Part shown: positions 15,875 through 23,780 of the stretch, one piece after another
How positions within the stretch are numbered: position 1 is the first letter of the stretch
How the letters are laid out: each line of letters begins with the position of its first letter
NCBI GenBank assembly: GCA_023456105.1
Contig: JAEYAO010000047.1
Coordinates: 1 to 42,296, forward strand
DNA from: Pseudomonadota bacterium
GTDB taxonomy: Bacteria > Pseudomonadota > Alphaproteobacteria > Caulobacterales > Caulobacteraceae
Direction: 5' to 3'
DNA length: 42,296 nt
The notes under the pieces: generated by a model
The model's database searches: none
Told to the model about the DNA's origin: nothing
What the model saw: only the letters and a program-made list of their open reading frames with translations
Made by a program: the position numbers and the translations under genes

Positions 15875-16942
15875 GTGACAGCACCTGATCCTATCCCCGT
15901 TGCCTTGGTCGGCTTCGGCTACGCCGGAGAGACCTTTCACGCTGCGCTGATCGCCGCCTGCCCCGGCCTGCGCCTGCATACGGTTGTGTCCAGCCGACCC
16001 GAGCAGGTGCGGGAGAGATGGCCGCAGGTCCGCGTCGTCGCCGATCTGGACGAGGCGCTCGCCGATGTGGGGGTCGAACTGGTGGTGATCGCCGCGCCCA
16101 ACGCCGAGCACGCGCCGCTCGCCCGTCGCGCGCTGAACGCCGGGCGGGCCGTGGTGGTCGACAAGCCCTTCACCCTGACCCTGGCGGAGGCCAAGGCGTT
16201 GGCGCAACTGGCCGAGACGCGCGGCCGCCTGTTGTCGGTGTTCCATAATCGACGTTGGGACGCCGACTTCCTGACGCTGCAGGGATTGATCGAGGCGAAC
16301 CGGCTGGGCCGCATCGTGCGGTTCGAGAGCCGCTTCAACCGCTACAGGCCGCAGGTCCGCGACCGCTGGCGCGAAGCGGACACGCCCGGCGCAGGCGTGT
16401 GGTACGACCTAGGTCCGCACCTGATCGACCAGGCGCTGGCGCTTTTCGGCGAGCCTTCGGGCGTGACGGCCGACCTGGCGATCCTGCGCCCCGGCGGCAA
16501 GGCCTGCGACTACGCCCATGCGGTCCTCCGCTATCCGGACAAGCGCGTCATCCTTCATGCCGACATGCTGAGCGCCGATCCCGATCCGCGCTTCGTGGTG
16601 CAGGGAAGCCGCGCGGCGTACGTCACCCGTGGCCTTGACCCGCAGGAAGACCAGCTGAAGGCGACGGGTGGCGCCGGCGGCGAGGGCTGGGGCGTCGATC
16701 CTCGGCCGGGCGAGATCATCGACGGCGCGAGCGGCGAGCGGGAACCGGCCATGGGCGTCCCCGGCGACTACCGCCGCTACTACGACGGGATCGCCGCCGC
16801 CCTGCGCGGCGGGGGGCCCAACCCCGTCCCGCCGCATGAGGCCGTGGCGGTGATGACGGTGCTGGAGGCGGCGCGGCTCAGCGCGGAGCGCGGGTGCGAA
16901 GTGCGTCTGGACGCATTGCCGAGCGCGCCCGGCGCGGCGTAG
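15875..16942 (+). CDS. Gfo/Idh/MocA-family oxidoreductase
   Basis: A 355-residue NAD(P)-dependent dehydrogenase of the glucose-fructose oxidoreductase/inositol dehydrogenase family. The Rossmann motif is VALVGFGYAGETFHA, the family EKP lysine appears as VVVDKPF near residue 98, and the substrate-domain His lies in WYDLGPHLIDQALALFG. The start is GTG at 15875; no ATG precedes the Rossmann strand. The sequence resembles YdgJ-type scyllo-inositol/sugar dehydrogenases, but the substrate is undetermined. A small gene follows 9 bp downstream on the same strand and may be co-transcribed. Confidence 0.9.
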   Translation: MTAPDPIPVALVGFGYAGETFHAALIAACPGLRLHTVVSSRPEQVRERWPQVRVVADLDEALADVGVELVVIAAPNAEHAPLARRALNAGRAVVVDKPFTLTLAEAKALAQLAETRGRLLSVFHNRRWDADFLTLQGLIEANRLGRIVRFESRFNRYRPQVRDRWREADTPGAGVWYDLGPHLIDQALALFGEPSGVTADLAILRPGGKACDYAHAVLRYPDKRVILHADMLSADPDPRFVVQGSRAAYVTRGLDPQEDQLKATGGAGGEGWGVDPRPGEIIDGASGEREPAMGVPGDYRRYYDGIAAALRGGGPNPVPPHEAVAVMTVLEAARLSAERGCEVRLDALPSAPGAA

Positions 16943-16951
16943 GCTTTGGTC

Positions 16952-17215
16952 ATGATCCTTGCGACCTCGTCCGGCGACTATCCGATCCCACCGGAGGTGG
17001 CGCGCGTCCTCCCGGACGTGCCCAGCCCGCCGCAGCCCGGCGCGCCCGACGCCCGCGAGCAGATGGAAAGCTTTCAGGATTGGCTGGACGCCTCGCCGCA
17101 GCACGCCATCGATTATGAGCGCGTGCGGCGCTGGCACCTCGTGCAGGACGAATTGGCCGCAGCGGCCAAGGCCGAACAGCGTCCCTTCGTGGTGACAGCG
17201 GACGGCCTGGAGTAG
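16952..17215 (+). CDS. Small DUF4880/FecR-N-terminal-like protein
   Basis: An 87-residue cytosolic protein. Its central segment MESFQDWLDASPQHAIDYER, followed by VRRWHLVQDEL, resembles the N-terminal DUF4880 helix pair of FecR-type anti-sigma factors (FxxWLxxxPxHxxAYxRV). There is no transmembrane segment and no FecR domain. I use the ATG at 16952; a TTG two codons earlier is possible. It follows the Gfo/Idh/MocA gene by 9 bp. If the similarity is real, it may be a stand-alone sigma-binding or regulatory mini-protein, but no ECF sigma gene is nearby. Otherwise unknown. Confidence 0.65.
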   Translation: MILATSSGDYPIPPEVARVLPDVPSPPQPGAPDAREQMESFQDWLDASPQHAIDYERVRRWHLVQDELAAAAKAEQRPFVVTADGLE

Positions 17216-17286
17216 CCGGGCCATCGGAACGAGCGACGGTTTCCCGCGATAAGACCGCTGACCTCTTTCAGCGAAAGTCCGAACTC

Positions 17287-18378
17287 ATGATCCAGTCCGT
17301 CGGCTACGGCGCCAAGGCCGCGCAAGCCAAGCTCGAGCGCATCGAATTCGAACGCGACGATCCCAAGCCCAACGAGGTGGTGATCGAGGTCCTCTACACC
17401 GGCGTCTGCCACTCCGACATTCACCAAGTGAAGAACGAGTGGAAGAACACCGTCTATCCCTGCATTCCCGGCCACGAGATCGTCGGCCGCATCAAGTCCG
17501 TGGGTTCCGAGGCCGGCCGCTTCAAGGAAGGCGACATGGTCGGTGTGGGCTGCATGATCGACAGCTGCCGTCAGTGCGAGCCCTGCCAGTCAGGCGACCA
17601 GAACTACTGCGCCGGCCCCAACAGCTGGCTGGCCACCTACAATGGTCCGATGACCCCCAAGGGCATGACGGAGGACGGCTCCAACATGTACGGCCGCGAC
17701 AACACCTTCGGCGGCTATTCCGACGTGGTGGTGGTGCCCGAGGACTTCGTGCTGCGCATCCCCGAGGGTCTTGATCCCAAGGCGGCGGCGCCGATCCTGT
17801 GCGCGGGCGTGACCACCTTCTCGCCGATGAAGCACTGGGGCGTGAAGGCGGGCGACAAGGTGGCGATCCTGGGCTTTGGCGGCTTGGGCCACATGGCGCT
17901 GAAGCTCGCCAAGGGGCTCGGCGCGGAGGTGACGGTTCTCACCTCCACGCCCGAGAAGATCGAGCTGGCCAGGTCGCTGGGCGCGGACGCCGCCTATGTC
18001 GAGACCGACAAGACGTCGCTGACCCCGCTCGCCGCCTCGTTCGACATGATCCTGTCCACCGTGCCGGAGAAGCACGAGGTGGGTCCGTTGCTGGACCTCC
18101 TGAAACGCGACGCCACCTTTGTGGTGGTCGGCAACCTCGACGTCATCGACGGCGTGGACAACATGAAGCTGGCCGGCTCACGCCAGAGCGTGGCGGGCTC
18201 CCTGATCGGCAACCTCAAGGAAACGCAGGACGTGCTCGATTTCTGCGCCGAAAAGGGCATCGCGCCCGAGGTCGAGGTCATCGACATCAAGGACATCAAC
18301 GACGCCTACACAAAGGTCGAGAACGGCGAGGTGCGCTTCCGCTACGTCATCGACATGGCGACGCTGAAGGCCGCCTGA
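17287..18378 (+). CDS. Zinc-dependent alcohol dehydrogenase (cinnamyl-alcohol type)
   Basis: A 363-residue medium-chain dehydrogenase. Catalytic zinc ligands are Cys 41 (GVCHSDIH), His 63 and Glu 64 (PGHEIVG), plus the later Cys in ILCAGVTT. The structural zinc uses Cys 94, 97, 100 and 108 (SCRQCEPCQSGDQNYC). The cofactor site is GFGGLGHMALKLAK, and the following VTVLTSTPEK favours NADP, as in the YahK/cinnamyl alcohol dehydrogenase branch that reduces aldehydes broadly. The start at 17287 fits the family N-terminus. The gene stands alone, tail to tail with the histidine kinase 9 bp away. Confidence 0.94.
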   Translation: MIQSVGYGAKAAQAKLERIEFERDDPKPNEVVIEVLYTGVCHSDIHQVKNEWKNTVYPCIPGHEIVGRIKSVGSEAGRFKEGDMVGVGCMIDSCRQCEPCQSGDQNYCAGPNSWLATYNGPMTPKGMTEDGSNMYGRDNTFGGYSDVVVVPEDFVLRIPEGLDPKAAAPILCAGVTTFSPMKHWGVKAGDKVAILGFGGLGHMALKLAKGLGAEVTVLTSTPEKIELARSLGADAAYVETDKTSLTPLAASFDMILSTVPEKHEVGPLLDLLKRDATFVVVGNLDVIDGVDNMKLAGSRQSVAGSLIGNLKETQDVLDFCAEKGIAPEVEVIDIKDINDAYTKVENGEVRFRYVIDMATLKAA

Positions 18379-18387
18379 TCCCAGGCG

Positions 18388-19809
18388 TCACCCCGGCAGA
18401 CGCAGCTCGAACACCGCGCCCGCCGGGCCGCTCTCGACCAGCCTGAGGTCGCCGCCGTGCAGGGCCGCCAGCTCGCGCGAGATGGTCAGGCCGAGCCCCG
18501 TGCCCTCCGAGGCGCGTCCGCTGACGAAGGGTTCGAACAGCCGCTCGGCCAGGCGCTGCGGGATGCCCGGTCCGTCGTCGGCGATGCGCACGACGCAGAA
18601 GCCTTCCTCGCCGCGAGCGGTGACCGTGATGACGCCGCGTCCCCGCTGCTCGGGCGCTCGGGCGGCATCGCCTTCGATGGCCTGGCGGGCGTTGCGCATC
18701 AGATTGACCAGGATGCGGTGCAGCTGGTCGCCGTCCGCCATGAGGCCGAAGCGGGCCGGAACCTCGGCCTCCAGCCGCACCCCGTCGGGGGTGAGACCCG
18801 CATCCTCGGCCGCGCCGGCGAGCGCTGCGTCCAGCGCCAGCCGCGTCTTCTGCGGCGGCGGCTCCTCGCTTTTTCCGTACTGCAGCACATTGGCCGTCAG
18901 GGCCGCGGCTCGGCCCAGCGCCCGCTCCAGCCGAGGCAGCACCTTGGCCACCTGCGGGTCCGGGGATGCGGCCAGGCGCTCGGACGTCATCTGGGCCGAA
19001 GCCAGCATGTTGCCGAGGTCGTGGTTGATCTTTGCCACGGCCTCGCCCAGCGCGACGAGGCGCGCGCGCGAGCGCAGGGATTGGCGCACCTCCTCCTGCA
19101 TCCGCGCCAGCTCTCGCTCGACCCGGCCGATCTCGTCATGCCGATCGGACGGTGCGTCCGGCTGGCTCTCGGGATCGGCCGCGAAATGCTCGATGGAGCG
19201 GGTCACGCGCCGGAGGGGGCGCAGCACCAGCAACGCCAGACCCAGGTAGAGCAGCGCCCCCGCCGTCACGGAGATCAGCAGCGACACCAACAAGCTGTTC
19301 AGCAGAAAGGCGCGCAGTTCCTGCTTCAGCGGCTCGGCCGGCGTCACGATCTCGATGAAGTCGCCCGAACGATAGCGCGGCCGCGCCTGCACCCGCAGCG
19401 ACCGATCGGGGTGCCCCACGAGCGTCCGCCACGGGTCGGCCAGCCGCGCCACCGTGTCCTGGCGACGCAGATCGATCAGTTCGGGCGCGCGCGGCAGATT
19501 GGGGGCCTGGAGCAGGAGGCGGCGCACCCCCTCCTCGGTCAAGGCCACGGCCTGAACCCCGCCGATCCGCATCAGCTCGGCCGCCGTGTCGTCCTCCACG
19601 GCGCTGTAGGGCAAGGCCTCGACGCCGACGGACGCCAGCTCCGCCGCCTGCAGCCGATCCCGCAGCCAGCGCTCATGGAAGGCCGAGGCGTTGGGCGCCA
19701 CGATCAGCACCTCCACCGCCAGAGTGAAGAACACCGTCAGCAGCAGAAGCCGCGCCGACAATCCGTCCGGCTTCAGCCCGGCGGCGATGCGCTGGATCAG
19801 GGCCCTCAC
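18388..19809 (-). CDS. Membrane-bound HAMP sensor histidine kinase
   Basis: A 473-residue two-component kinase. Transmembrane segment 1 is at about 19-38 and a periplasmic sensor of roughly 130 residues follows. Transmembrane 2 (LLVSLLISVTAGALLYLGLA) leads into a HAMP domain (VLRPLRRVTRSI), a degenerate HisKA box INHDLGNMLASAQ with the phospho-His, and a HATPase domain (NLMRNARQAI, DDGPGIP, GTGLGLTI). The start is GTG at 19809, which overlaps the TGA of the upstream TVP38 gene as GTGA; reading further upstream only gives a frame antisense or out of phase to that gene. No response regulator gene lies in the window, so it is an orphan or pairs with a distant regulator. Confidence 0.9.
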   Translation of the reverse strand: MRALIQRIAAGLKPDGLSARLLLLTVFFTLAVEVLIVAPNASAFHERWLRDRLQAAELASVGVEALPYSAVEDDTAAELMRIGGVQAVALTEEGVRRLLLQAPNLPRAPELIDLRRQDTVARLADPWRTLVGHPDRSLRVQARPRYRSGDFIEIVTPAEPLKQELRAFLLNSLLVSLLISVTAGALLYLGLALLVLRPLRRVTRSIEHFAADPESQPDAPSDRHDEIGRVERELARMQEEVRQSLRSRARLVALGEAVAKINHDLGNMLASAQMTSERLAASPDPQVAKVLPRLERALGRAAALTANVLQYGKSEEPPPQKTRLALDAALAGAAEDAGLTPDGVRLEAEVPARFGLMADGDQLHRILVNLMRNARQAIEGDAARAPEQRGRGVITVTARGEEGFCVVRIADDGPGIPQRLAERLFEPFVSGRASEGTGLGLTISRELAALHGGDLRLVESGPAGAVFELRLPG

Positions 19810-20552
19810 GCCGGCTGAACTCCGCGCCGGCCGCGCGCCATCTGAACCAGGCGAATGCCGAGCGGCAGCAGCAGCGACAGGAACACGACCCCCATCAACG
19901 GCCAGAAGAACTGGTGCAGCAGGAGGTTGAGATCCGGCCGCACGCCCCGCCGCAGCAGCTCGCCCAGCTCCGCGCCGATCCAGGTGTAGATGGTCGTGGA
20001 CGGCAGGAGGCCCACAAAGGTGGCGATCACATAGGGACGTAGCGGCACGGCCATCATGCCGGCGGTGGCGTTGATCAGCACGAACGGCACGCTGGGGATC
20101 AGCCGCAGCGTCAGCAGGGTGGTGAAGGCGTTGCGGTCCAGTCCCTTCGCCAGCCGGTCCATCAGCCCGGCGTCCTTGGCGAACTTGGCCCTCAGCCAGG
20201 TGCCGATCGAGGTGCGGTACACATAGTAGATGACGACCGAGCCGATCGTGGCGCCGGTCGCCTGCGCCAGCGCCCCGACCCACGGCCCGAACATCAGCCC
20301 GCCGAGCAGGGTCAGGAACACCGGCCCCGGAATGGTGGAGGCGGTGGCCAGCGCATAGACGCCGACAAAGGCCAGAAGCGCGATCCAAACATGCTCGCGC
20401 GCATAGGCCTGGAGCCCCAGCCCGTGCTCGCGGATCATGTCCATCGACAGCCAGCGGTTCAGGCCCAGGGCGAAGAAGGCGACGACCAGCCCGGCCACGG
20501 CGATCAGCGGCAAGAGCCGCAGTCCCCATTCCCTGGCCGATCGCTGCATCAT
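19806..20552 (-). CDS. TVP38/TMEM64 family (SNARE-associated/DedA-like) membrane protein
   Basis: A 248-residue inner-membrane protein. The VTT/SNARE-associated domain (PF09335) is marked by the re-entrant motif regions TIPGPVFLTLLGGLMFGPW and GATIGSVVIYYVYR, and by RLIPSVPFVLINATAG. Members are linked to lipid scrambling or polyprenyl-phosphate transport and membrane integrity; the exact substrate is not known. Either of two adjacent Met codons (20552 or 20549) could start it. The gene is upstream of, and overlaps by four bases, the sensor kinase, so kinase translation likely depends on it. It is divergent from the rpmH operon. Confidence 0.9.
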   Translation of the reverse strand: MMQRSAREWGLRLLPLIAVAGLVVAFFALGLNRWLSMDMIREHGLGLQAYAREHVWIALLAFVGVYALATASTIPGPVFLTLLGGLMFGPWVGALAQATGATIGSVVIYYVYRTSIGTWLRAKFAKDAGLMDRLAKGLDRNAFTTLLTLRLIPSVPFVLINATAGMMAVPLRPYVIATFVGLLPSTTIYTWIGAELGELLRRGVRPDLNLLLHQFFWPLMGVVFLSLLLPLGIRLVQMARGRRGVQPA

Positions 20553-20588
20553 AGGATGTTCCGCTTCCCCGAAGATTCCCGCGCGGCG

Positions 20589-20617
20589 TTGACTCGCGCC
20601 GTCATGCGACTTATACG
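20589..20617 (+). promoter_or_regulatory. Sigma70-type promoter of rpmH operon
   Basis: TTGACT at 20589-20594 and TATACG (or TTATAC) at 20611-20617 are separated by 16-17 bp, close to consensus. They lie about 65 bp before the L34 start. This is the strongest promoter-like match I noticed in the window, fitting a ribosomal-protein operon. Confidence 0.7.
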
Positions 20618-20681
20618 CCCGCCCTTCCCGCGACGGAGCCTTTTTGCCCGCCGCTCAACCTTTTAACGTCAGGAGCCGACC

Positions 20682-20816
20682 GTGAAGCGGACCTATCAGC
20701 CGTCCCGACTCGTGCGCAAGCGCCGTCACGGTTTCCGCGCGCGGATGGCCACCAAGAACGGCCAGAAGATCGTTGCGCGCCGCCGCGCCAAGGGCCGCAA
20801 GCGCCTGACGGCGTAA
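20682..20816 (+). CDS. rpmH: 50S ribosomal protein L34
   Basis: A 44-residue, highly basic protein starting at GTG with AGGAG upstream. It begins MKRTYQPSRLVRKRRHGFRA, continues MATKNGQK and ends RRRAKGRKRLTA, matching bacterial L34 throughout. It is a structural protein of the large ribosomal subunit. It is the first gene of the conserved rpmH-rnpA-yidC-engB cluster, 28 bp before rnpA. Confidence 0.98.
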   Translation: MKRTYQPSRLVRKRRHGFRARMATKNGQKIVARRRAKGRKRLTA

Positions 20817-20844
20817 GCGCCCCCGCGTCCAGATCAGGACGCGC

Positions 20845-21252
20845 GTGAGCGAGACCCTACAGATCAAGCGTCTGCTGCGGCGGCCCCAGTTCCTGGCGGC
20901 CGCCAACGGCGTTTCCGAGGCGCGTGGCGGCGTGGTGATCCAGCGCCTGGACCGCCGAGACGGCCAGGCGCACGTCGGCCTGGGCTTCACCGCCACCCGC
21001 AAAATCGGCGGCGCCGTGGTCCGCAACCGCTGCAAACGCCGCTTGCGCGAGGCCGCCCGCGCCCTGTTGCCCCTCCACGGCAAGGCGGGGTGCGACTATG
21101 TGTTCATCGCGCGTATGGGCACGGCGGAGCGTGACTGGGACCGTTTGCTTGACGATGTGAAAACCGTCCTTACAAGGCTGGCGAGCCCCAAGGACCCGGC
21201 CGCTCGGCCGCATGGCCGCCCCTCCAGCGGCCCGGATGCCCGACCCCGATGA
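20845..21252 (+). CDS. rnpA: Ribonuclease P protein component
   Basis: The 135-residue protein subunit of RNase P, which matures the 5' ends of tRNAs. The signature RNR motif is present in GLGFTATRKIGGAVVRNRCK followed by RRLREAARALLP. The start is GTG at 20845 (MSETLQIKRLLRRPQFLAA). Its TGA overlaps the yidC ATG as ATGA. A yidD gene, which often lies between rnpA and yidC, is absent. Confidence 0.96.
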   Translation: MSETLQIKRLLRRPQFLAAANGVSEARGGVVIQRLDRRDGQAHVGLGFTATRKIGGAVVRNRCKRRLREAARALLPLHGKAGCDYVFIARMGTAERDWDRLLDDVKTVLTRLASPKDPAARPHGRPSSGPDARPR

Positions 21253-23060
21253 AAAACGAGAACTCGCGCAACACGATCATCTTCATCGTGGCGTCGGCCC
21301 TGATCCTGGGCCTGTACTGGTTCACCGTCCTGCGCCCGCAGGCCGAGGTGCGCCGCGCCAACCAGCTGGCCGCCGCCGAACAGCAGAGCGAGGCGGCCGC
21401 CGATGCGCCCAACACCGCGCTTCGGCCCGAGAGCGCCATCTTCGTCACCGACCGGACGGAGGCGCTGGGCGCAGGCGCGCGCGTGCCGATCCAGACGCCG
21501 ACGCTGCGCGGCTCCCTGTCGCTGCAGGGCGGCCGCATCGACGATCTGTTCCTGGTCCGCTACCGCGAGACGCTGGACGCCGACAGCCAACCGGTCGAGC
21601 TGTTCCGTCCGCAGGGCATGGAACACGCCTATTTCGCCCAGTTCGGCTGGACCGGCCCCAATGTCGCGGGCGGCGTGCCGGGGCCGAACACCCCCTGGAG
21701 CCTGACCGCCGGCTCGACGCTGACCCCGACCTCGCCCGTCACCCTGACCTGGGACAACGGCCAGGGCCTGCGCTTCACCCGCGTGATCTCCATCGACGAC
21801 CAGTACATGTTCACGGTCGCCGACACGGTGCAGAACCTGGGGACCCAGCCGATCACCATCGCGCCCTACGGCTCGGTCCAGCGCCAGGGCGTGCCCGCCG
21901 ATCTCGGCAAGCAGATGATCCTGCACGAGGGCGCCATCGGCGTCTTCGGCCAGCCCGGCCGCTACGCCACCGACCAGTACAAGTACAAGGACTGGCAGGG
22001 CAAAGCCCGCATCCAGGAGACCTCCACCGGCGGCTGGCTGGGCATCACCGACAAATACTGGATGGCCGCACTGATCCCGCCGCAGACCGAGCAGGTCTCG
22101 GCCGAGTTCCGCGTCCGCGATCCCGAAGGCGCCAACCAGCACGAGGCCAATGTGCTGGGCGCCAGCCGCACCATCCAGCCGGGCGCCAGGGTCACCGAGA
22201 CCCAGCGCCTGTTCGCCGGGGCCAAGCGCAACGAGATCCTGAAGGGCTATGAGCAGGACCTGAACCTGCCGCGCTTCGTCTACGCCATCGACTGGGGCAT
22301 GTTCTGGTTCCTGACCCGGCCCATCTTCATGGTGGTGGAGTTCTTCTTCCAGCTGCTGGGCAACTTCGGCCTGGCCATCCTGGCGCTGACCGTGCTGGTC
22401 AAGCTGCTGCTCTTCCCGCTCGCCAACAAGAGCTACGAGAGCATGTCCAAGATGCGCAACCTCCAGCCCAAGATGGAGGAGATCAAGAAGAAGTTCGGCT
22501 CCGACCCGCAGAAGCAGCAGCAGGAGACCATGGCCCTGTACCAGCGCGAGAAGATCAATCCGGTCGCCGGCTGCCTGCCGATCCTGGTGCAGATCCCGAT
22601 CTTCTTCGCCCTCTACAAGGTGCTGTTCGTCACCATCGAGATGCGGCACCAGCCCTTCTTCGGCTGGATCCGCGACCTGTCGGCGCGGGATCATTCGACC
22701 ATCTGGAACCTGTTCGGCCTCTTGCCCTACGATCCCGCCGCCGTGCCGCTGATCGGCGCCGTCCTGAACGGCCCGGCGCATATCGGCCTTCTGCCGATCC
22801 TGTACGGCGTCACCATGTGGCTGCAGCAGGCGATGAACCCGGCCGTGCCCGATCCCATGCAGCGCCGCATCTTCGCGCTGATGCCGGTGGTGCTGGCTTT
22901 TGTGCTGGCGCCCTCGCCGGCCGGCGTCCTGATCTACTGGGTGTGGAGCACCATCCTGTCGATCCTGCAGCAGTACATCATCATGCATCGCTTCGGCGCC
23001 GAGAACCCGATCGACAGCTTCATCGCCCGCGTGAAGTCGCCCAAGACGAAGGCCGCGTGA
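21249..23060 (+). CDS. yidC: Membrane protein insertase YidC
   Basis: A 603-residue Oxa1/YidC insertase. It has an N-terminal anchor (NTIIFIVASALILGLYWFTV), a large periplasmic beta-supersandwich domain (about residues 60-350), and the conserved insertase core of five membrane segments. The core begins near YAIDWGMFWFLTRPIF and carries NPVAGCLPILVQIPIFFALY, WIRDLSARD and a final PAGVLIYWVWSTI. It inserts inner-membrane proteins alone or with SecYEG. It overlaps rnpA by 4 bp upstream and engB by 4 bp downstream, so the three are tightly coupled. Confidence 0.98.
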   Translation: MKNENSRNTIIFIVASALILGLYWFTVLRPQAEVRRANQLAAAEQQSEAAADAPNTALRPESAIFVTDRTEALGAGARVPIQTPTLRGSLSLQGGRIDDLFLVRYRETLDADSQPVELFRPQGMEHAYFAQFGWTGPNVAGGVPGPNTPWSLTAGSTLTPTSPVTLTWDNGQGLRFTRVISIDDQYMFTVADTVQNLGTQPITIAPYGSVQRQGVPADLGKQMILHEGAIGVFGQPGRYATDQYKYKDWQGKARIQETSTGGWLGITDKYWMAALIPPQTEQVSAEFRVRDPEGANQHEANVLGASRTIQPGARVTETQRLFAGAKRNEILKGYEQDLNLPRFVYAIDWGMFWFLTRPIFMVVEFFFQLLGNFGLAILALTVLVKLLLFPLANKSYESMSKMRNLQPKMEEIKKKFGSDPQKQQQETMALYQREKINPVAGCLPILVQIPIFFALYKVLFVTIEMRHQPFFGWIRDLSARDHSTIWNLFGLLPYDPAAVPLIGAVLNGPAHIGLLPILYGVTMWLQQAMNPAVPDPMQRRIFALMPVVLAFVLAPSPAGVLIYWVWSTILSILQQYIIMHRFGAENPIDSFIARVKSPKTKAA

Positions 23061-23701
23061 CCGACTTCTCCGAAGACGAGCTGGAGCAGGCCCGCGTCCT
23101 GTTCCAGCGCCCGGCGACATTCGTCATGGGGGCCGCCAAGATCGAGCAACTGCCCGATCCGGACCTGCCCGAGGTCGCCTTCGCCGGCCGTTCCAACGTC
23201 GGCAAGTCCAGCCTGATCAACGGCCTGGTCGGCATGCACAAGCTGGCGCGCGCCTCCAACGAGCCGGGGCGCACGCGAGAGGTCAACTTCTTCGACCTGG
23301 ACGGCCGCATGCGGCTGGTCGATCTTCCCGGCTACGGCTTCGCCAAGGCGTCCAAGGCCGCGACGCGCAAGTTCCAGGACCTGGGGCGCGACTATCTGCG
23401 CGGGCGTGTGACGCTGAAGCGGGTGTATCTGCTGATCGACAGCCGCCATGGGCTGAAGTCGGTGGACGGCGAAGCGCTGGACGCGCTGGATCTCGCCGCC
23501 GTCTCCTATCAGATCATCCTGACCAAGGCCGACAAGCTCAAGAAGGGCGAGGGCGAAGCGGTGGCGGCGGCGACACTGAAGGCCATCGCTAAGCGCCCGG
23601 CGGCCTTTCCCGCCGTGATCCTGACCTCGTCCGAAAAGGCCGAAGGCCTGCCCGAGCTGCGCGCGGAGATCATGCGCACCACCGGGGCGACCCTGAACTG
23701 A
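23057..23701 (+). CDS. engB: Ribosome-biogenesis GTP-binding protein EngB/YsxC
   Basis: A 214-residue TRAFAC-class GTPase needed for large ribosomal subunit assembly. G1 is GRSNVGKSSLIN, G2 Thr lies in NEPGRTREVNFF, G3 is DLPGYGFAK, G4 is TKADK and G5 is TSSEK. The start is the GTG at 23057, overlapping the yidC stop as GTGA. It is the last gene of the operon, followed within 30 bp by a strong terminator. Confidence 0.97.
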   Translation: MTDFSEDELEQARVLFQRPATFVMGAAKIEQLPDPDLPEVAFAGRSNVGKSSLINGLVGMHKLARASNEPGRTREVNFFDLDGRMRLVDLPGYGFAKASKAATRKFQDLGRDYLRGRVTLKRVYLLIDSRHGLKSVDGEALDALDLAAVSYQIILTKADKLKKGEGEAVAAATLKAIAKRPAAFPAVILTSSEKAEGLPELRAEIMRTTGATLN

Positions 23702-23723
23702 CCCCACAGCCGCCCCGAACAAG

Positions 23724-23757
23724 AAAAAAGGCCCGGAGATCGCTCTCCGGGCCTTTT
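23724..23757. terminator. Bidirectional rho-independent terminator
   Basis: A six-base A-run, a 10-bp stem GGCCCGGAGA/TCTCCGGGCC around TCGC (23730-23753), and four T residues. It lies between convergent engB and the M16 peptidase gene and can act in both directions. Confidence 0.93.
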
Positions 23758-23780
23758 CTCATGGTGTCGGCGGACCGGCC

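Noticed and set aside
19810..20529. A 713-residue frame joining the histidine kinase to upstream sequence
   Set aside because: The extra part is the TVP38 gene read in the wrong frame; the real kinase start is the GTG overlapping the TVP38 stop.
21096..23120. A 674-codon open frame on the minus strand opposite yidC
   Set aside because: A shadow of rnpA/yidC with low-complexity composition and no domain.
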